Assembly: GCF_963677065.1 (NCBI RefSeq)
Contig: NZ_OY781872.1
Coordinates: 2,041,419 to 2,105,418, forward strand
DNA: 64,000 nucleotides
Direction: 5' to 3'
From: an uncultured Methanoregula sp.
GTDB lineage: Archaea; Halobacteriota; Methanomicrobia; Methanomicrobiales; Methanospirillaceae
Part shown: positions 52,101-60,998 of the stretch, one piece after another
Numbering within the stretch: the first letter of the stretch is position 1
How the letters are laid out: each line of letters begins with the position of its first letter
Notes under the pieces: generated by a model
The model's input: the letters and a program-made list of their open reading frames with translations, nothing else
Told to the model about the DNA's origin: nothing
Databases searched by the model: none
Made by a program: the position numbers and the translations under genes

Positions 52101-53391
52101 CAGGGAAGAGTTCCTGGCAATGTCCCCCCGGGATATCGTGCCGGAGGATTTTGCAAAGAAGATCATGCCGATTATCTTCAAACGGCTGGAACAGGACGGG
52201 TATGCTACCTTCGAGTCCATGAACCGGAAGAAAGACGGGAGTATCCTCCCTATTGAAGTGAGTATCCGCTCGTTCAGTTATAAGGGGAAGAACGTTGATC
52301 TCTCCATCATCCGCGATATCACCGAGCGCAAAAAAGCCGAAGAAGCCCTCCGCGAGAGTGAGGAAAAGTTCCGCTCGTTTGTGGAAAATGCAAACGATAT
52401 CATCTATTCGATGACACCGGATGGTATCTTCACGTACATCTCCCCGCGCTGGACCGATGCGCTGGGATATGATCCCGGTGAAGTCCTGGGAAAGTCATAT
52501 GAATCTTTCATACCCCCCGAAGATATTCCTGCTGCCCGTGAATTCCTGCGGAAGATTCTCAGTGGAGAGAAAAATATATCCGGGGCGGAATACCGGGTCT
52601 GCCACAAGGATGGCACATTACTGTGGCATAACACAACCTTGTCCCCGATGCAGGACTCCCACGGGAATATTGCATATCTCCTGGGCATCGCCCGCGACAT
52701 CACCGAACGCAAGAGGGACCTGGAAGCCTTGCGGCAGGCCAATAAAAAGCTCAACATCCTCTCGGGGATAACCCGTCACGACATCAAGAACCAGATCCTG
52801 ACCCTGGACAGTTATGTTGTCCTGCTCCGGAAAAAAATTCCCGATCCTGCCTATGAAGGCGAGTTCTCCCGCATCCGGAAGGCAAGCCGGCAGATCGCAA
52901 ACATGATCCAGTTCACCAAGGAGTACGAGATGATTGGCGTACTTGCCCCGAAATGGCAGGATATCCGGCTCCTTGCGGATAACGCGGCCCGGGATACTGC
53001 ACTCGGCCAGGTCATGCTCATCAACGATCTTCCCGCAGGCGTGGAGATATTTGCCGATCCGCTGATAGCCAAGGTCTTTTACAACCTGATCGACAATTCC
53101 CTGCGGCATGGTGGCGGGGTTGGGAACATCCGTTTCTCTCTTGAGGAACGGGACGGGGACCGGATTCTTGTCTGTGCCGATGACGGGAATGGCATAGCAA
53201 AGGATGATAAAGAGATGATCTTCAATCTGGGGTTCGGGAAGAATACCGGGTTTGGCCTGGCCATCTCCCGGGAGATCCTCGACATTACCGGTATCACCAT
53301 ACGGGAGACCGGCGAGCCGGGCAAAGGGGCCCGGTTCGAGATTATCGTACCGAATGGAGAGTACCGGCATATTCAGATGAAGACGGAATGA
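49192..53391 (+). CDS. Receiver, eight-PAS hybrid histidine kinase
   Basis: The 1399-residue soluble signalling protein begins with a receiver domain (1-125; DDEP, acceptor D56 in AIVSDFQMPKMDG, YIQKGGD). Eight PAS domains follow, beginning near residues 135, 295, 420, 546, 671, 800, 926 and 1054, most with an S-E-x-(K/R)-(F/Y/L)-R linker. Then come the H-box ITRHDIKNQ (H1196) and a HATPase domain (DNSLRHGGG, DDGNGIAKD, GFGLAISREI). There is no membrane segment. The PAS array suggests integration of several cytoplasmic cues. The H-box and C-terminus match the other two kinases in the window. Confidence 0.93.
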   Translation: MADGIRVLYVDDEPDLLELGKVFLEENSEFSVDTAQSAPAALEILAKNRYDAIVSDFQMPKMDGVEFLKRVRAQDTIIPFILFTGRGREEVVIDAINNGADSYIQKGGDPEAQFIDLSHRIRQAVLTRRTQMTLAEREQRYHDLQNASDLIQSVAPDGHFLFVNKKWLDTLGYTEEQLAGLTIFDIIHDESLAHCKEIFQRVIAGENVGIVDATFRTRAGDPVYVEGMANCKMVDGTCQYTRGMFRDVTDRKKAELEVLKKNKELSHAFEELSATEEELRQNYELLAQQEQALRESETKYRDLAELLPQMIFETDLDLKITYANRYALILLGLTDQDIERGVNTLSLIDPSEHAQMMDNVRKSLNRIPYEPKEYTARRKDGSTFPVIIYSAPLYRKRTVSGFRAVVTDISARKKMEAGVLASEKKFRTLVELSLDGILIIDFSGNLLFANRAAGLIVDLEDYDAIIGKRNVLEFVAPESQASAIQDFNQVSQGNEAYLVRYKLITEKKREIWVECIGKKITFGDSSAMLVSLRDITQRREAEEALRQSEQKYRDIIEKMQDVVYRTDRDGKLTMFSPYGVKLAGYGSEAEMIGLDVAADTYADPKERERFLAALKEQGSVENYPLVLKTRDGSHRFVTTSSHFYFDSSGNVLGVEGIIHDITERKNAEEALRESEEKFRSLIETTPDMIWEIDLLGIFRYISPVVTSVVGYMPEELIGKRITELIPEQERPFVMQELARYISSEGPLKPLEVHARHKDGRDLIVEIRPSRVTGADGSLQGFRGVARDITEQRKAEMSVRESEERFRKIFENSPLAMTLVTPDFRFYSVNPAWISMTGYTEEELLAMSFKDITHPDDLGRDMNHMQELAAGTIPVYSTEKRYIRKDRSVLRAIIRVIPVRDDQGSLRYFAAQIEDITERMATAEALRESERLLREIFDNANDGLFLVERARDGPGRYLLVNDTAVMMLGYSREEFLAMSPRDIVPEDFAKKIMPIIFKRLEQDGYATFESMNRKKDGSILPIEVSIRSFSYKGKNVDLSIIRDITERKKAEEALRESEEKFRSFVENANDIIYSMTPDGIFTYISPRWTDALGYDPGEVLGKSYESFIPPEDIPAAREFLRKILSGEKNISGAEYRVCHKDGTLLWHNTTLSPMQDSHGNIAYLLGIARDITERKRDLEALRQANKKLNILSGITRHDIKNQILTLDSYVVLLRKKIPDPAYEGEFSRIRKASRQIANMIQFTKEYEMIGVLAPKWQDIRLLADNAARDTALGQVMLINDLPAGVEIFADPLIAKVFYNLIDNSLRHGGGVGNIRFSLEERDGDRILVCADDGNGIAKDDKEMIFNLGFGKNTGFGLAISREILDITGITIRETGEPGKGARFEIIVPNGEYRHIQMKTE

Positions 53392-53593
53392 ATTTATCCG
53401 GGAAGATCCCTGTGGAAGTACCCGATACTGCTTCAGTCATTGTTGGATTTTTGTTCTGTGAACTGGCCTGATCCTCCCGAGTTCAAATAGATATAATAAA
53501 TAACGACCGGTCACAATGTGAATTTGAACAGTTCCCGGTAGAATCTGCAGAGCAAATCCTTTACCGGGCAAGAAATATCCTTCTGGTATCATC

Positions 53594-54553
53594 ATGTCGT
53601 CCCGGCGCATCGTACTTGTTGCAATCATCCTTGTCCTGCTTCTGGGTACCCTTGTTCTGGTTTCCCTGCCCCGGCAGGCTCCCCCGTTGCCCGCGACAAC
53701 CGATGACAAGCTTGCCGAAATACTCGCCCGCGGGAAGCTGATCATTGCCACGGACTCAAATTATCCTCCCAATTCGGCATTGAAACAAAATGCCAGCCGC
53801 ACACCCGAAACGAGATGCGCCCGGAACGAATATACTGCCAATGAACTTACGGGCTACAATGTCGCAGTGGCAGACGAGATTGCCCGGAGGCTGGGTGTGG
53901 AACCCTGCTTTGTTACGCCTACACGGACCGAGATCATCAGCGGCAGCTGGTCCGACCGGTGGGATATCCATGTCGGGTCCCTGGCGATCACTCCGGAACG
54001 CATGAAGGTGATGTACTTCACGCAGCCCTATTATGCCGGCCCGGTGAGCCTGTTTGTGAACCGGGACAACACGGCCTATCAAAACCCCGGCGATCTCTCC
54101 GGTAAGAAAGTGGGGGTATGTGCCGGCTGTATCCTCGAGCATTACCTGGACGGCACGCTCGACCTGCCCGGCCAGAAGATCGATTTTGCCATCAAAAATG
54201 CAACCATCATCGCGTACGAGAACGAAGCCGTGGCCCTGTCCGACCTGGCCTCCGGTGACGGGGTGAAACTGGATGCAGTCCTCACCAACCAGCCCCTGGG
54301 CGAGGATGCCCAGAAAAACGGTCTTGCCATCCGGCAGCTGGGCAGTCCCGTCTTTTATGATTACGACGCAGCAGCCGTGGACCGATCGGGGGGCAGGAAC
54401 CCGGCATCGTTTGTTGGGAATGTGACCGGCATCATCCGGGAGATGAACCGGGACGGCACCCTGCTCCGGTTCTCACAACAGTACTATGGGCGGGATCTTG
54501 TCACAGAAACCGCCCGGTTCAACACCAGTGCCCTCGGGCAGATCCCCGGTTAG
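53594..54553 (+). CDS. Family 3 extracellular solute-binding protein
   Basis: The 319-residue protein has an N-terminal membrane anchor (IVLVAIILVLLLGTLVLVSL) and a periplasmic binding-protein fold of the amino-acid type (KLIIATDSNYPP, GYNVAVADEIARRLGV, WDIHVGSLAITPERM, YFTQPYYAGP, DLSGKKVGVCAGCI). Extra cysteines (about four) may form disulfides. No ABC permease or ATPase follows. Instead a Cache-type histidine kinase begins 10 bases later, so it probably feeds ligand information to that kinase. Confidence 0.9.
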   Translation: MSSRRIVLVAIILVLLLGTLVLVSLPRQAPPLPATTDDKLAEILARGKLIIATDSNYPPNSALKQNASRTPETRCARNEYTANELTGYNVAVADEIARRLGVEPCFVTPTRTEIISGSWSDRWDIHVGSLAITPERMKVMYFTQPYYAGPVSLFVNRDNTAYQNPGDLSGKKVGVCAGCILEHYLDGTLDLPGQKIDFAIKNATIIAYENEAVALSDLASGDGVKLDAVLTNQPLGEDAQKNGLAIRQLGSPVFYDYDAAAVDRSGGRNPASFVGNVTGIIREMNRDGTLLRFSQQYYGRDLVTETARFNTSALGQIPG

Positions 54554-54562
54554 GATAATACC

Positions 54563-56827
54563 ATGAAGAGCACCTGGTTCTGGCGCCGGAATCTGACAGC
54601 CCGGCTTATCTGTTCGTTCCTCTTCTTCTCCCTCCTGATCGTAAGCCTTGTGGGTTGTATAGTCTACTTCCAGGCCAGCCAGTCCATAACCCGCTCGGTC
54701 TATGACCGGCTCGATGCGGTGGCTACGATAAAGGAAGACGGTCTGAACAACTGGGTTGAGGACCAGACGCAGAACGTGGTCATGGTTGCCGGGGTCCCGG
54801 GCATACGGAAGCAGTCCGGCATCCTTCTGTCATCGCCAGGTAAATCTCAGGAAAAGAACCAGGCGCATACCGAGCTTTCTGATTTCCTGCCCCAGGTGGT
54901 CTCCAGGACCATATACACGGATGAAATTGCCATCATTGACCTGAATGGTACGATTGCGGTCTCAAGCGACATGACCCACGAGGGCAAGTCGGTTGCAGGG
55001 GATACTTATTTCCTGGAAGGCCGGTCCAGGACACTTGCAACTACGGTAAATGCCACCACCCCTTATGAAAAGTCGTTCATCCTTATTGCAACCCCGTTAT
55101 TCGATATGCAGGGAAAGCGCATCGGGGTTCTTGCTTCACGCATTTCCCTTGCCCATATCGATCGCATCATCCTTGAGCGCACCGGACTTGGAACGAGCGG
55201 GGAGACCTATCTTGTTGATCGATCCGGAAGGATCATCTCGGAAACCCCTCTCATGAAGACCGGGACCTCTTCGCGGGTTGTGCGATCTGAAGGGATAGAT
55301 TCAGCACTCCGGGGTAAAGACGGCTCCGGCTTTTACCGGAATTATGACGGGGTGCCCGTGGTCGGGGTGTACCGCTGGGTGGATAACCACGACATGGCCC
55401 TGATTGCGGAGATGAGCCAGGATGAAGCGCTTGCCCCTGCACGGGATCTCGCCCTGACCATCTTTTATATCGGGATACTGCTTTCGGTGATCCTTGCCGC
55501 CGGGATGTACCTGCTGGCCCGCCAGATAACCCGCCCCATCCTTGCAATTGCCGATACTGCCGCCCGGGTCACGGCAGGGGATCTCAGGCAGGAAGCCCCG
55601 GTCCTGACGGAAGATGAAGTCGGCCGCCTTGCCCTGGCTTTCAACCAGATGACAAAAAAACTGCGGCAGACCCTGGAAGGACTTGAAGAGAACCTCCATG
55701 AACTGGAGAAGAAAGATGAAGCACTCCAGATATCAGAACACAAATACCGGGCCCTGTTCGAGAATATACCGCAGAATATCTTCCGCAAGGATCTCACTTC
55801 CGTGTTTGTTTCCTGCAACGAGAACTTTGCTGCTACCCTGAACCTGCGGCCCGATGAGATTCCCGGAAAGACCGATTACGATTTTTATCCCCCAGGTCTT
55901 GCAGAAAAATACCGGCAGGATGACCAGCGGGTGATGACAACCGGAAAAGCCGAAGAGTTTATCGAGCAGAATCAGCAGAACGGGGAGGTGTGCTGGGTCA
56001 ATGTCATCAAGACCCCGGTAAGGGATATCAACGGGACTATCACCGGTGTCCAGGGAATTTTCTGGGATATCACAAAACGGAAAGCTGCAGAAGAGGAACT
56101 GCACAGGCTCTACAATGAACTGGAGAAACGGGTTGAGGACCGGACTGCTGAACTCCAGCGGGCACAGGAGGCTTACCGTCAGGCAAATGCGAAACTCAAC
56201 CTGCTCAGTTCCATCACCCGGCACGATATCCTCAACCAGCTCACGGTACTCAAAGGCTATCTCGAACTCTCTGAATACTCGATTAACGATCCCGATAAAC
56301 TGCAGGAGTATCTTGCCCGGGAACGGAAAAACGCTGAGACGATCGAGCACCAGATCCTGTTCACAAAGGAATACCAGGATATAGGTGTAAAAGCCCCGGT
56401 GTGGCAGAGCGTGAACCTGAGCATCATCCGGGCAAAAGGAACGCTGAATCTTGGATCGGTGGAAGTCACTCTCGACCGGCCCGATCTGGAAGTGTATGCC
56501 GATCCTCTCTTTGACAAGGTTTTCTATAACCTGATCGAAAATGCGCTCGTGTATGGCGGCGATCAGCTGACAACCATCCGCATCCTGACCCGCGAGTCCG
56601 AGGCCGGACTTGTTATCATCTGCGAGGATGACGGGACAGGAATATCGGCATCCGATAAAAAACGGCTGTTCGAGCGGGGATACGGGAAACGTACCGGCTT
56701 TGGTCTCTTCCTCTCCCGTGAGATCCTCGCCATCACCGGCATCACTATTATAGAGACGGGCGAGCCGGGAAAAGGGGCACGGTTCGAGATCGGTGTGCCG
56801 AAAGGGGAGTACCGGTTCACTGTCTGA
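54563..56827 (+). CDS. Cache-HAMP-PAS membrane histidine kinase
   Basis: The 754-residue protein has a first membrane helix (LICSFLFFSLLIVSLVGCIV), an extracellular dCache domain (about 40-300, with DGLNNWVEDQTQNVVMVAG and GETYLVDRSGRIISE), and a second helix (about 303-323). A HAMP (ARQITRPILAIADTAARVTA), a PAS (about 395-515), a coiled coil, H554 in TRHDILNQ, and a HATPase domain follow (NALVYGG, DDGTGISASD, GFGLFLSREI). The solute-binding protein gene lies 10 bases upstream. The two likely form one sensory unit; the response partner is not in the window. Confidence 0.94.
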   Translation: MKSTWFWRRNLTARLICSFLFFSLLIVSLVGCIVYFQASQSITRSVYDRLDAVATIKEDGLNNWVEDQTQNVVMVAGVPGIRKQSGILLSSPGKSQEKNQAHTELSDFLPQVVSRTIYTDEIAIIDLNGTIAVSSDMTHEGKSVAGDTYFLEGRSRTLATTVNATTPYEKSFILIATPLFDMQGKRIGVLASRISLAHIDRIILERTGLGTSGETYLVDRSGRIISETPLMKTGTSSRVVRSEGIDSALRGKDGSGFYRNYDGVPVVGVYRWVDNHDMALIAEMSQDEALAPARDLALTIFYIGILLSVILAAGMYLLARQITRPILAIADTAARVTAGDLRQEAPVLTEDEVGRLALAFNQMTKKLRQTLEGLEENLHELEKKDEALQISEHKYRALFENIPQNIFRKDLTSVFVSCNENFAATLNLRPDEIPGKTDYDFYPPGLAEKYRQDDQRVMTTGKAEEFIEQNQQNGEVCWVNVIKTPVRDINGTITGVQGIFWDITKRKAAEEELHRLYNELEKRVEDRTAELQRAQEAYRQANAKLNLLSSITRHDILNQLTVLKGYLELSEYSINDPDKLQEYLARERKNAETIEHQILFTKEYQDIGVKAPVWQSVNLSIIRAKGTLNLGSVEVTLDRPDLEVYADPLFDKVFYNLIENALVYGGDQLTTIRILTRESEAGLVIICEDDGTGISASDKKRLFERGYGKRTGFGLFLSREILAITGITIIETGEPGKGARFEIGVPKGEYRFTV

Positions 56828-56939
56828 GTATTGACTGTATAACCGGGATCTGATTCATGAGATCATGCGGTAACTGCCAGAATCTCTTTTTATGGACCTG
56901 CCTGAACTTTTTTTATTCCCAGCATCCAACTAAAAGATT

Positions 56940-57590
56940 ATGAAGATCCTTGCTTTCAACGGAAGCCCCCGGAAAAAATGGAACACGGCAACACTCCTTG
57001 AACATGCCCTGGACGGAGCCCGGGACGAAGGGGCGAAGACCCGGCTGATTCATCTCTATGACCTGGATTACAAGGGCTGCACAAGCTGCTTTGCCTGCAA
57101 ACGGATCAACGGGAAGAGCTACGGGCATTGTGCGGTAAAGGATGATCTCAAGCCTATATTTGAACAGATCGAGAAGGCCGATGCGATCCTGATCGGCTCC
57201 CCTATCTATCTCGGGATCACTACCGGGGAGACCCGGTCCTTCCTTGAACGGCTCATCTACCAGTACCTGGTCTATGATAATGAGCGCTCAACGCTCTTTC
57301 CACGGAAGATCCGGACCGGGTTCATCTACACAGCCGGCGCAACGGACGAGATGGTGCGGGAGATCGGTTTTGACCGGAACGCGAAAGGAACCGAGATGAC
57401 AATGGAGCGGATCTTCGGCTCGTGCGAGTCGTTCTTCGTAACCGACACCTACCAGTTTTCCGATTATTCAAAATATGTTGCACCCCGGTTCAACGAGGCT
57501 GAGAAGAAAAAACGCCATAATGAACAGTTTCCGGCTGACTGCCGGAAGGCGTACGCGCTCGGAGCACGGCTGGTAAAGATGGATTCATAA
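56940..57590 (+). CDS. Flavodoxin-fold NADPH/iron-sulfur flavoprotein
   Basis: The 216-residue protein has FNGSPRKKWNTATLLEHAL (FMN phosphate loop) followed by CTSCFACKRINGKSYGHCAV, a compact cysteine motif as in archaeal iron-sulfur flavoproteins, and ILIGSPIYLGITTGETRSFL. It likely binds FMN and a [4Fe-4S] cluster and passes electrons or reduces oxidants. It follows the kinase gene but has its own spacing (112 bases). Confidence 0.88.
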   Translation: MKILAFNGSPRKKWNTATLLEHALDGARDEGAKTRLIHLYDLDYKGCTSCFACKRINGKSYGHCAVKDDLKPIFEQIEKADAILIGSPIYLGITTGETRSFLERLIYQYLVYDNERSTLFPRKIRTGFIYTAGATDEMVREIGFDRNAKGTEMTMERIFGSCESFFVTDTYQFSDYSKYVAPRFNEAEKKKRHNEQFPADCRKAYALGARLVKMDS

Positions 57591-57617
57591 TGCGTTTTCG
57601 ATCCCGTTTTGACCGGG

Positions 57618-57637
57618 AGCCTGGCTGCTGCCAGGCT
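57618..57637 (+). terminator. Hairpin after the flavoprotein gene
   Basis: AGCCTGGC-TGCT-GCCAGGCT forms a perfect 8-base stem with a 4-base loop, 28 bases after the stop codon. It may protect or terminate the transcript; no T-run follows, so the role is uncertain. Confidence 0.45.
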
Positions 57638-57820
57638 TCTCTCTTCGCGGGTGACGGAGCTCCCTGAGGCAGGGGATACGGAAAACTGCGTTTGTCCGCA
57701 AATCTCTTCTCCCCGACCTCCTCCCTTTAACATGTCAGAGATCCTCTGTAGTGTTCAATGAGCGCGGCCGGGTGGAATGATCCCTGGTTGCGAACCCGAT
57801 AACAGGAGAATCTGACACTG

Positions 57821-58282
57821 ATGGTAATTTCTGGAACCGATGGACTGGATGGCCGGATCGCTGTCCTTGAGAAGAAGATGCAGGATCTGGAACCGCTGGT
57901 CAAGGGACTGATCGCGGAACTGCTCGACTTCAAGGCCTTTGCCATGACCGTTGCCCGTGAGGAAGGAGAACGCAGCCGCCAGGAGATGAAGCAGGGGCCG
58001 GCTGTGTACGCCACTCCCGCCCCGTCTGTTGTAGTCCACAATGACGGCACAACGGTTATCCGGCCGAAAGGTGCAGCCCAGCCTGCCGCCCCGGCCGAAC
58101 CCGAGATGGTCCGGATTATGCAGACCGATGGCACTATGAAGATGGAACCCCGGTACGGGGGCGCTATCAACAACTCCACCGTGGGCTACGGCCGGACCAA
58201 GAAGGGCACCTTCGACAAGAGCAAACAGGCCCCGATGATCCTCGCCGCCGACAAAGAGGATGCAGATTCCAAAAAGAAGTAA
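57821..58282 (+). CDS. Hypothetical protein with coiled-coil N-terminus
   Basis: The 153-residue protein has a helical N-terminus (RIAVLEKKMQDLEPLVKGLI, AELLDFKAFAMTVAREEGER), a Pro/Ala/Val linker, and a C-terminal segment (PRYGGAINNSTVGYGRTKKG) ending in a Lys-rich tail. No membrane segment is present. It may be a cytoplasmic adaptor or scaffold. No family is recognised. Confidence 0.7.
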   Translation: MVISGTDGLDGRIAVLEKKMQDLEPLVKGLIAELLDFKAFAMTVAREEGERSRQEMKQGPAVYATPAPSVVVHNDGTTVIRPKGAAQPAAPAEPEMVRIMQTDGTMKMEPRYGGAINNSTVGYGRTKKGTFDKSKQAPMILAADKEDADSKKK

Positions 58283-58427
58283 TGCGTCGGGGCGCCGGAA
58301 TTTCTGTGTTTGCCATCCCCTGTTGATACACGGGCTCCCCCGAATTCTGTTCATCCGTTCCGGATCTTTCTCTCTTTTTCAGGCAGGATCCTTGCAGCAC
58401 GGCTCCGGGATCCCCCGGTTCCTGGGT

Positions 58428-59438
58428 TTATTTCTGCGCCTGCTGAGCCCGTGCGCGAAGATATTTCGCTTCTTCGTCCCGTGCCCGGTCTTCGTGTGCG
58501 CTGACGGTCGCATTCCAGGAATCAAACCGGGGGTTGTAAACAATGGCGGTATCCGCATCGGCAAGCCCGACAACCCGGTTTCCCCCGGTAAATGATCCGC
58601 CAAGGTGTTCCTTAACCCCGGTATACACGATCCGGTCCACCCGTTTTACTGCTGACGCAAGCACGAATGCCGGTCCGAGCGGCGACTGGTCGGAATCTGT
58701 GCCGATGACATACCGGCCGGTCGAGTTTGCGGCTGCCACAAATACCCCGGTGTTGGAGTACCCGGCGCACGTGAAGATCACATCGGTGCCATTGCGGTAC
58801 ATGCCTTCGGCGATCCTGCCTGCCTCCACCGGGTCGGCAAACCCGGCTGTCGAGTTCTGCCGGACATAGGCCTGATCAATGATAATGGATGCATTGACGG
58901 ATCGGGCCCCGGCTGCGTACCCTGCCAGGAACTGGTCCAGCACATCCGACTGCATCCCGGCAATGATCCCTGCGTGGCCGGTTCTCGAAGCCGATGCCGC
59001 AAGGACGCCGGCAAGGTAACTGTCGCCGTACGAGGATATCTCGTACGAACGGAGATTCTCTGAACCGATCCCTGCCTGGTCGATGGCAAGGAACCGGATA
59101 TCCGGGTGCGCATCAGCAAGTTTCCGGGTGAAGTCTGCGTACTGGAACCCGACTGTTATGACAAGTCCCGGCCGTTCTGCATTTTTGGTGCTGTTGAGAA
59201 GATCCGGCAGGGTTTCGAAATCCCGGGGTACGAACTCCTGTATGATGATCGGGGTCTCGTTCTGCACTGCCGCAAGGCCCCGGTATGCAGCGTCCGTATA
59301 CGAGAGATCGCCTTTCTCTGACCCGTACACGATATAGACGACCGGATCCGGCGTGGATGATCTCTGGGTACATCCGGATACGACGAGCATCAAAGCCAGA
59401 ATGATAGCAAGCAGGATGGCATTGAGGCAAGGCTTCAT
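58428..59438 (-). CDS. BMP/PnrA-type substrate-binding lipoprotein
   Basis: The 336-residue protein has a signal peptide and lipobox (AIILALMLVVSGC). Its binding domain is of the BMP family, which binds nucleosides in known cases: VYIVYGSEKGDLSYTDAAYR, ITVGFQYADFTRKLADAHPD, GSENLRSYEISSYGDSYLAG, AGIIAGMQSDVLDQFLAGYA and IFTCAGYSNTGVFVAA. No ABC transporter partners are adjacent. The ATG at 59438 places the signal peptide at the start; 59462 is possible. Confidence 0.9.
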   Translation of the reverse strand: MKPCLNAILLAIILALMLVVSGCTQRSSTPDPVVYIVYGSEKGDLSYTDAAYRGLAAVQNETPIIIQEFVPRDFETLPDLLNSTKNAERPGLVITVGFQYADFTRKLADAHPDIRFLAIDQAGIGSENLRSYEISSYGDSYLAGVLAASASRTGHAGIIAGMQSDVLDQFLAGYAAGARSVNASIIIDQAYVRQNSTAGFADPVEAGRIAEGMYRNGTDVIFTCAGYSNTGVFVAAANSTGRYVIGTDSDQSPLGPAFVLASAVKRVDRIVYTGVKEHLGGSFTGGNRVVGLADADTAIVYNPRFDSWNATVSAHEDRARDEEAKYLRARAQQAQK

Positions 59439-59630
59439 CTGTACAGATGGATCTGGATTCATAATAAACCGCGACGATTTTGCCTGCTACGGTATGAGGA
59501 TTTGCGATCCGATGAAAGCGGAGTATCATATCCGCTCTTATCAACCAGATCCTCCAAAATTCTCCGGTACTGTCATCATCCATTCCTACAACAAAGATTT
59601 TAGCCCGGCCGGTAAGAGAAATTCTGCTGC

Positions 59631-60284
59631 ATGATCTCCGGGAATTTGTTTGGCACCCATGATTTCTTCATCTTTCTCCTATCCGGGATCCTGCTCAACA
59701 TCGTGCCCGGCCAGGATACCCTCTATATTCTCGGGAGAAGTCTTTCCCAGGGCCGGTCGGCCGGTATCGTCTCGGTTCTCGGCATCGGCTCCGGCTGTCT
59801 TATCCACGTCACTGCGGCAGCACTGGGGCTCTATGCAGTGCTTACGCTCTGCCCGCTCGCGTTCTTTATCATAACGGCATTCGGAGGGCTGTATCTTGTC
59901 TGGCTGGGCATCAGCCCGTGGCTGCACCGGCACCCGATCTCTGCAGGATTCGTATCCGCACCCGCCTCTGCTCCGGTCAACCTCCGGGTCGTGTACCGGC
60001 AGGGGCTCCTGACCAATCTCCTGAATCCAAAGGTGGCGCTCTTTTTTATCGCATTCCTCCCGCAGTTCATCGATCCCGCATCCGGCTACGGCGTCTTATC
60101 CTTCCTCTTCCTTGGGGGCACATTCATGCTGACCGGCACGATCTGGTGCCTGATTCTTGCTGTCAGCGCTGCGGCATTTGCCGATGCCCTGAAAAAGAGC
60201 CCGGGGATTCAGCTCGGATTTGACATCGTTGCAAGCCTCCTCTTCATTGTTTTAGGCGCGGATCTGCTCATCTTCCATCTTTGA
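59631..60284 (+). CDS. LysE/RhtB family exporter
   Basis: The 217-residue membrane protein has about six helices and the family signature LLNIVPGQDTLYILGRSLSQ, followed by GSGCLIHVTAAALGLYAVL and the conserved GLLTNLLNPKVALFFIAFLPQ. LysE/RhtB proteins export amino acids or related metabolites by proton exchange. It is divergent from the BMP lipoprotein gene. Confidence 0.95.
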   Translation: MISGNLFGTHDFFIFLLSGILLNIVPGQDTLYILGRSLSQGRSAGIVSVLGIGSGCLIHVTAAALGLYAVLTLCPLAFFIITAFGGLYLVWLGISPWLHRHPISAGFVSAPASAPVNLRVVYRQGLLTNLLNPKVALFFIAFLPQFIDPASGYGVLSFLFLGGTFMLTGTIWCLILAVSAAAFADALKKSPGIQLGFDIVASLLFIVLGADLLIFHL

Positions 60285-60439
60285 GACAACCCGGCCGGCT
60301 GCCCGGTCGGGGCCCATGTACCGGTGGGAATGGGAATAATTACGTAAATGATGCAATCCCTGCCGTTTTTTAACGCATATGCGGAACACTCAAGCCTGAG
60401 CAGGTGTAACTCTGGTTGAGCTATGCCGGGGAATGAAAT

Positions 60440-60811
60440 ATGAAATTTACAATTCCTGTTCTCGTGCTTATCATTGCAGCTGTTTTCCTTGCGGGATGCA
60501 CAACCACCCCGACCGCAGGTCAGGAGACCGCCCGGGACATAGTCCGGGCCCACTTTGGATATAATGAAGACTGGTCGCCGGGCCTCGGGTGTTATGACCG
60601 GATCTCCGGATACGCGTACAATACCGGAAATGCAACTGCCGAAAATGTGGTGCTGAACCTGAACCTGGTCAACACGAAGACCAAGACCATCCGCGACTCC
60701 CGATCCGTATTCATCGGAACCCTGGGGGCCGGCCAGTCGGTTACCTTCGAATCGGTTCTCGATGGTGAATGCCTGCAGGATTACCGGGTGGATGCAGTCC
60801 TCGGAAAATAA
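60440..60811 (+). CDS. Small lipoprotein with FxLYD-like domain
   Basis: The 123-residue protein has a signal with lipobox (LIIAAVFLAGC) and a compact beta domain (SGYAYNTGNATAENVVLNLN ... SVFIGTLGAGQSVTFESVLD) resembling FxLYD-type extracellular domains. The start MKFTIPVLVL fits a signal peptide. No function is assigned. It is transcribed on its own. Confidence 0.85.
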   Translation: MKFTIPVLVLIIAAVFLAGCTTTPTAGQETARDIVRAHFGYNEDWSPGLGCYDRISGYAYNTGNATAENVVLNLNLVNTKTKTIRDSRSVFIGTLGAGQSVTFESVLDGECLQDYRVDAVLGK

Positions 60812-60998
60812 CGTATCCACGATCTTCCGCGTTCTGATGATGGGTGCCTGGTCTTTCTGGCATCCGAACATTTTTATTTCCTCATGACCGGTTGGAAGAT
60901 ATTTTCTCCACTATCTTTTTTATGCTCAGGAAGAGATATGGCGATGTGCCCGGCGCCGGCAGGTCCCGGCCGGGAAAACAAGAGTTCCGACTCATCCC

